A stretch of 29,905 nucleotides of DNA from a virus. The notes beneath the pieces are model-generated. The model ran no database searches, was not told the DNA's origin, and saw nothing but the letters and a program-made list of their open reading frames with translations. Where the stretch lies: IMG/VR virus record IMGVR_UViG_3300014720_000120, positions 1-29,905 of that record. One strand, given 5' to 3'. Shown here one piece after another: positions 29,351 to 29,905 of this stretch. The position numbers were made by a program, and so were the translations under genes. Position 1 is the first letter of the stretch, and each line of letters opens with the position of its first letter.

Positions 29351-29511
29351 GTAAATTCAGTGAATTACTTGAAGAATATCTAGACGAGCGTGATCGCCAA
29401 AATAGCGATTACTACGATGACCGATATATTGGTTCCAGAATTCAAGGCAGAGAATTGATGCAGGAACTAGCGAAAGCAATGGATAAATTGATTCATGGAG
29501 TTAAAGATTGA
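29347..29511 (+). CDS. 54-residue phage protein between family copies
   Basis: ATG 29347 overlaps the stop of copy 2. The product MSKFSELLEEYLDERDRQNS, then YYDDRYIGSRIQGRELMQEL, ends IHGVKD, a faint echo of HFGVEE. It may be a diverged member of the family or an unrelated gene carried in the array. Confidence 0.65.
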   Translation: MSKFSELLEEYLDERDRQNSDYYDDRYIGSRIQGRELMQELAKAMDKLIHGVKD

Positions 29512-29714
29512 ACGAACGAATCCGAGAACTTGCTGAACAGGCCGGGATGTACATTGTTGATGATGAATTTTCAACTTATGGAAAGTTCGCCGAAAAGTTC
29601 GCCGAGTTGATTGTTAGGGAATGTATTGAATGGTGTAATGCTCACGCTACGATTAATGGAACGGCACAGCAAGTTCGTGATTCGATTAAACAACATTTTG
29701 GAGTTGAAGAATGA
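29508..29714 (+). CDS. HFGVEE-family short protein, copy 3, TTG start
   Basis: The 68-residue product begins with TTG (TTGAACGAACGAATC), where copy 2 has ATGAACGAACGAATC, so the start is supported by the relative. The TTGA overlaps the previous TGA stop. A 12-base tandem duplication (29582-29593 and 29594-29605) gives KFAEKFAEL. It ends KQHFGVEE. A weak start suggests lower expression than copies 1 and 2. Confidence 0.72.
   Translation: MNERIRELAEQAGMYIVDDEFSTYGKFAEKFAELIVRECIEWCNAHATINGTAQQVRDSIKQHFGVEE
29595..29626 (+). repeat. 32-base direct repeat (KFAELIVREC), copy 2
   Basis: Second copy of 29201-29232. Its first 11 bases overlap the right half of a 12-base tandem duplication in the same gene. 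Confidence 0.85.
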
Positions 29715-29905
29715 CTAAAGAATTGGATTTAATTTTATTGAGAGGTCCGAGAACGGACGATGCTGGGAATAAAATTCCAGTACGGGTTCAAGTGGTTCGT
29801 AGATCAGAAACAGACCTGTCGAACTATTCATTTCTCTGTAAGCAAGAGAAGATGGAAGAATGGGTACCAACCAAAGAACTTGAATTGTATAAGATGTTAT
29901 TAAAA
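29711..29905 (+). CDS. Phage protein, unknown, 3' partial
   Basis: ATG 29711 overlaps the stop of copy 3 and the frame runs off the window (65 codons visible). The product MTKELDLILLRGPRTDDAGN, then PVRVQVVRRSETDLSNYSFL and EKMEEWVPTKELELY, is mixed alpha/beta. I do not recognise a family from this part. Confidence 0.6.
   Translation, partial: MTKELDLILLRGPRTDDAGNKIPVRVQVVRRSETDLSNYSFLCKQEKMEEWVPTKELELYKMLLK

Noticed and set aside
1-29905. tRNA genes, CRISPR arrays, integrase or transposase genes
   Set aside because: No cloverleaf-like block with the conserved T-arm, no regularly spaced repeats, and no integrase or transposase motif were seen.

Overview
The window is a stretch of a tailed-phage genome, most likely a T4-like myovirus of an aquatic Gram-negative host. 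Every convincing gene is on the plus strand, genes overlap by 1-30 bases (ATGA and TAATG junctions are everywhere), and most are small. The T4-like assignment rests on a gp61-type primase with the T4 length and C-terminal end, a class Ia NrdA/NrdB pair with ThyX and a thioredoxin, virion proteins of the kind seen in marine and freshwater T4-like phages, and two matches to the T4-type late promoter octamer (NATAAATA). A GH19 endolysin, a coiled-coil plus lipoprotein pair resembling spanins, and a phosphate-binding PstS point to a Gram-negative host in phosphate-poor water. The exact host cannot be read from the sequence.

Layout. Positions 1-8571 hold virion genes: the end of a small basic protein, a conserved structural protein, two long Lys/Glu-rich proteins that look like internal head components with repeated L/I-x-E sites, a Gly/Thr-rich structural protein, two small proteins, a collagen-like fibre and a LamG-type lectin-fold protein. 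Positions 8593-12506 hold a lysis and envelope cassette of about eleven small genes: spanin-like proteins, lipoproteins, endolysin, two-TM holin candidates, and exported Lys-rich peptides. A near-perfect sigma70 promoter at 12503-12531 then starts the DNA metabolism block: primase, thyX, nrdA, a small membrane protein, thioredoxin, an inserted GT9-like glycosyltransferase, nrdB, a zinc-ribbon protein and a GIY-YIG nuclease. From 19000 to the end lies an accessory region of small genes. It includes an SprT-like metallopeptidase, pstS, two 2OG-Fe(II) oxygenases, a GGQ release-factor-like protein, a GP88-family protein and a tandem family of short paralogues.

How the parts work together. Late promoters probably drive the virion and lysis genes. 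Sigma70-type promoters, recognised by the host polymerase, drive primase and nucleotide synthesis and several accessory units. Two accessory promoters (24646-24695 and 27791-27839) are near copies of each other and carry the same dyad just upstream of the -35 box, which suggests a small co-regulated set. PstS, with three GTAA elements at exact 11-base spacing upstream, is a probable host-regulated phosphate gene.

The most notable observations are: (1) the glycosyltransferase insertion between trx and nrdB, flanked by a 13-base direct repeat that copies the nrdB start; (2) the shared dyad/promoter module; (3) a compound hairpin that folds over the start codon of the gene at 19459; (4) a primase promoter that would give an essentially leaderless mRNA; (5) decayed gene starts at 24222 (Rossmann/FAD type) and 26767; and (6) recurrent prohead-protease-like sites in a 625-residue head protein.
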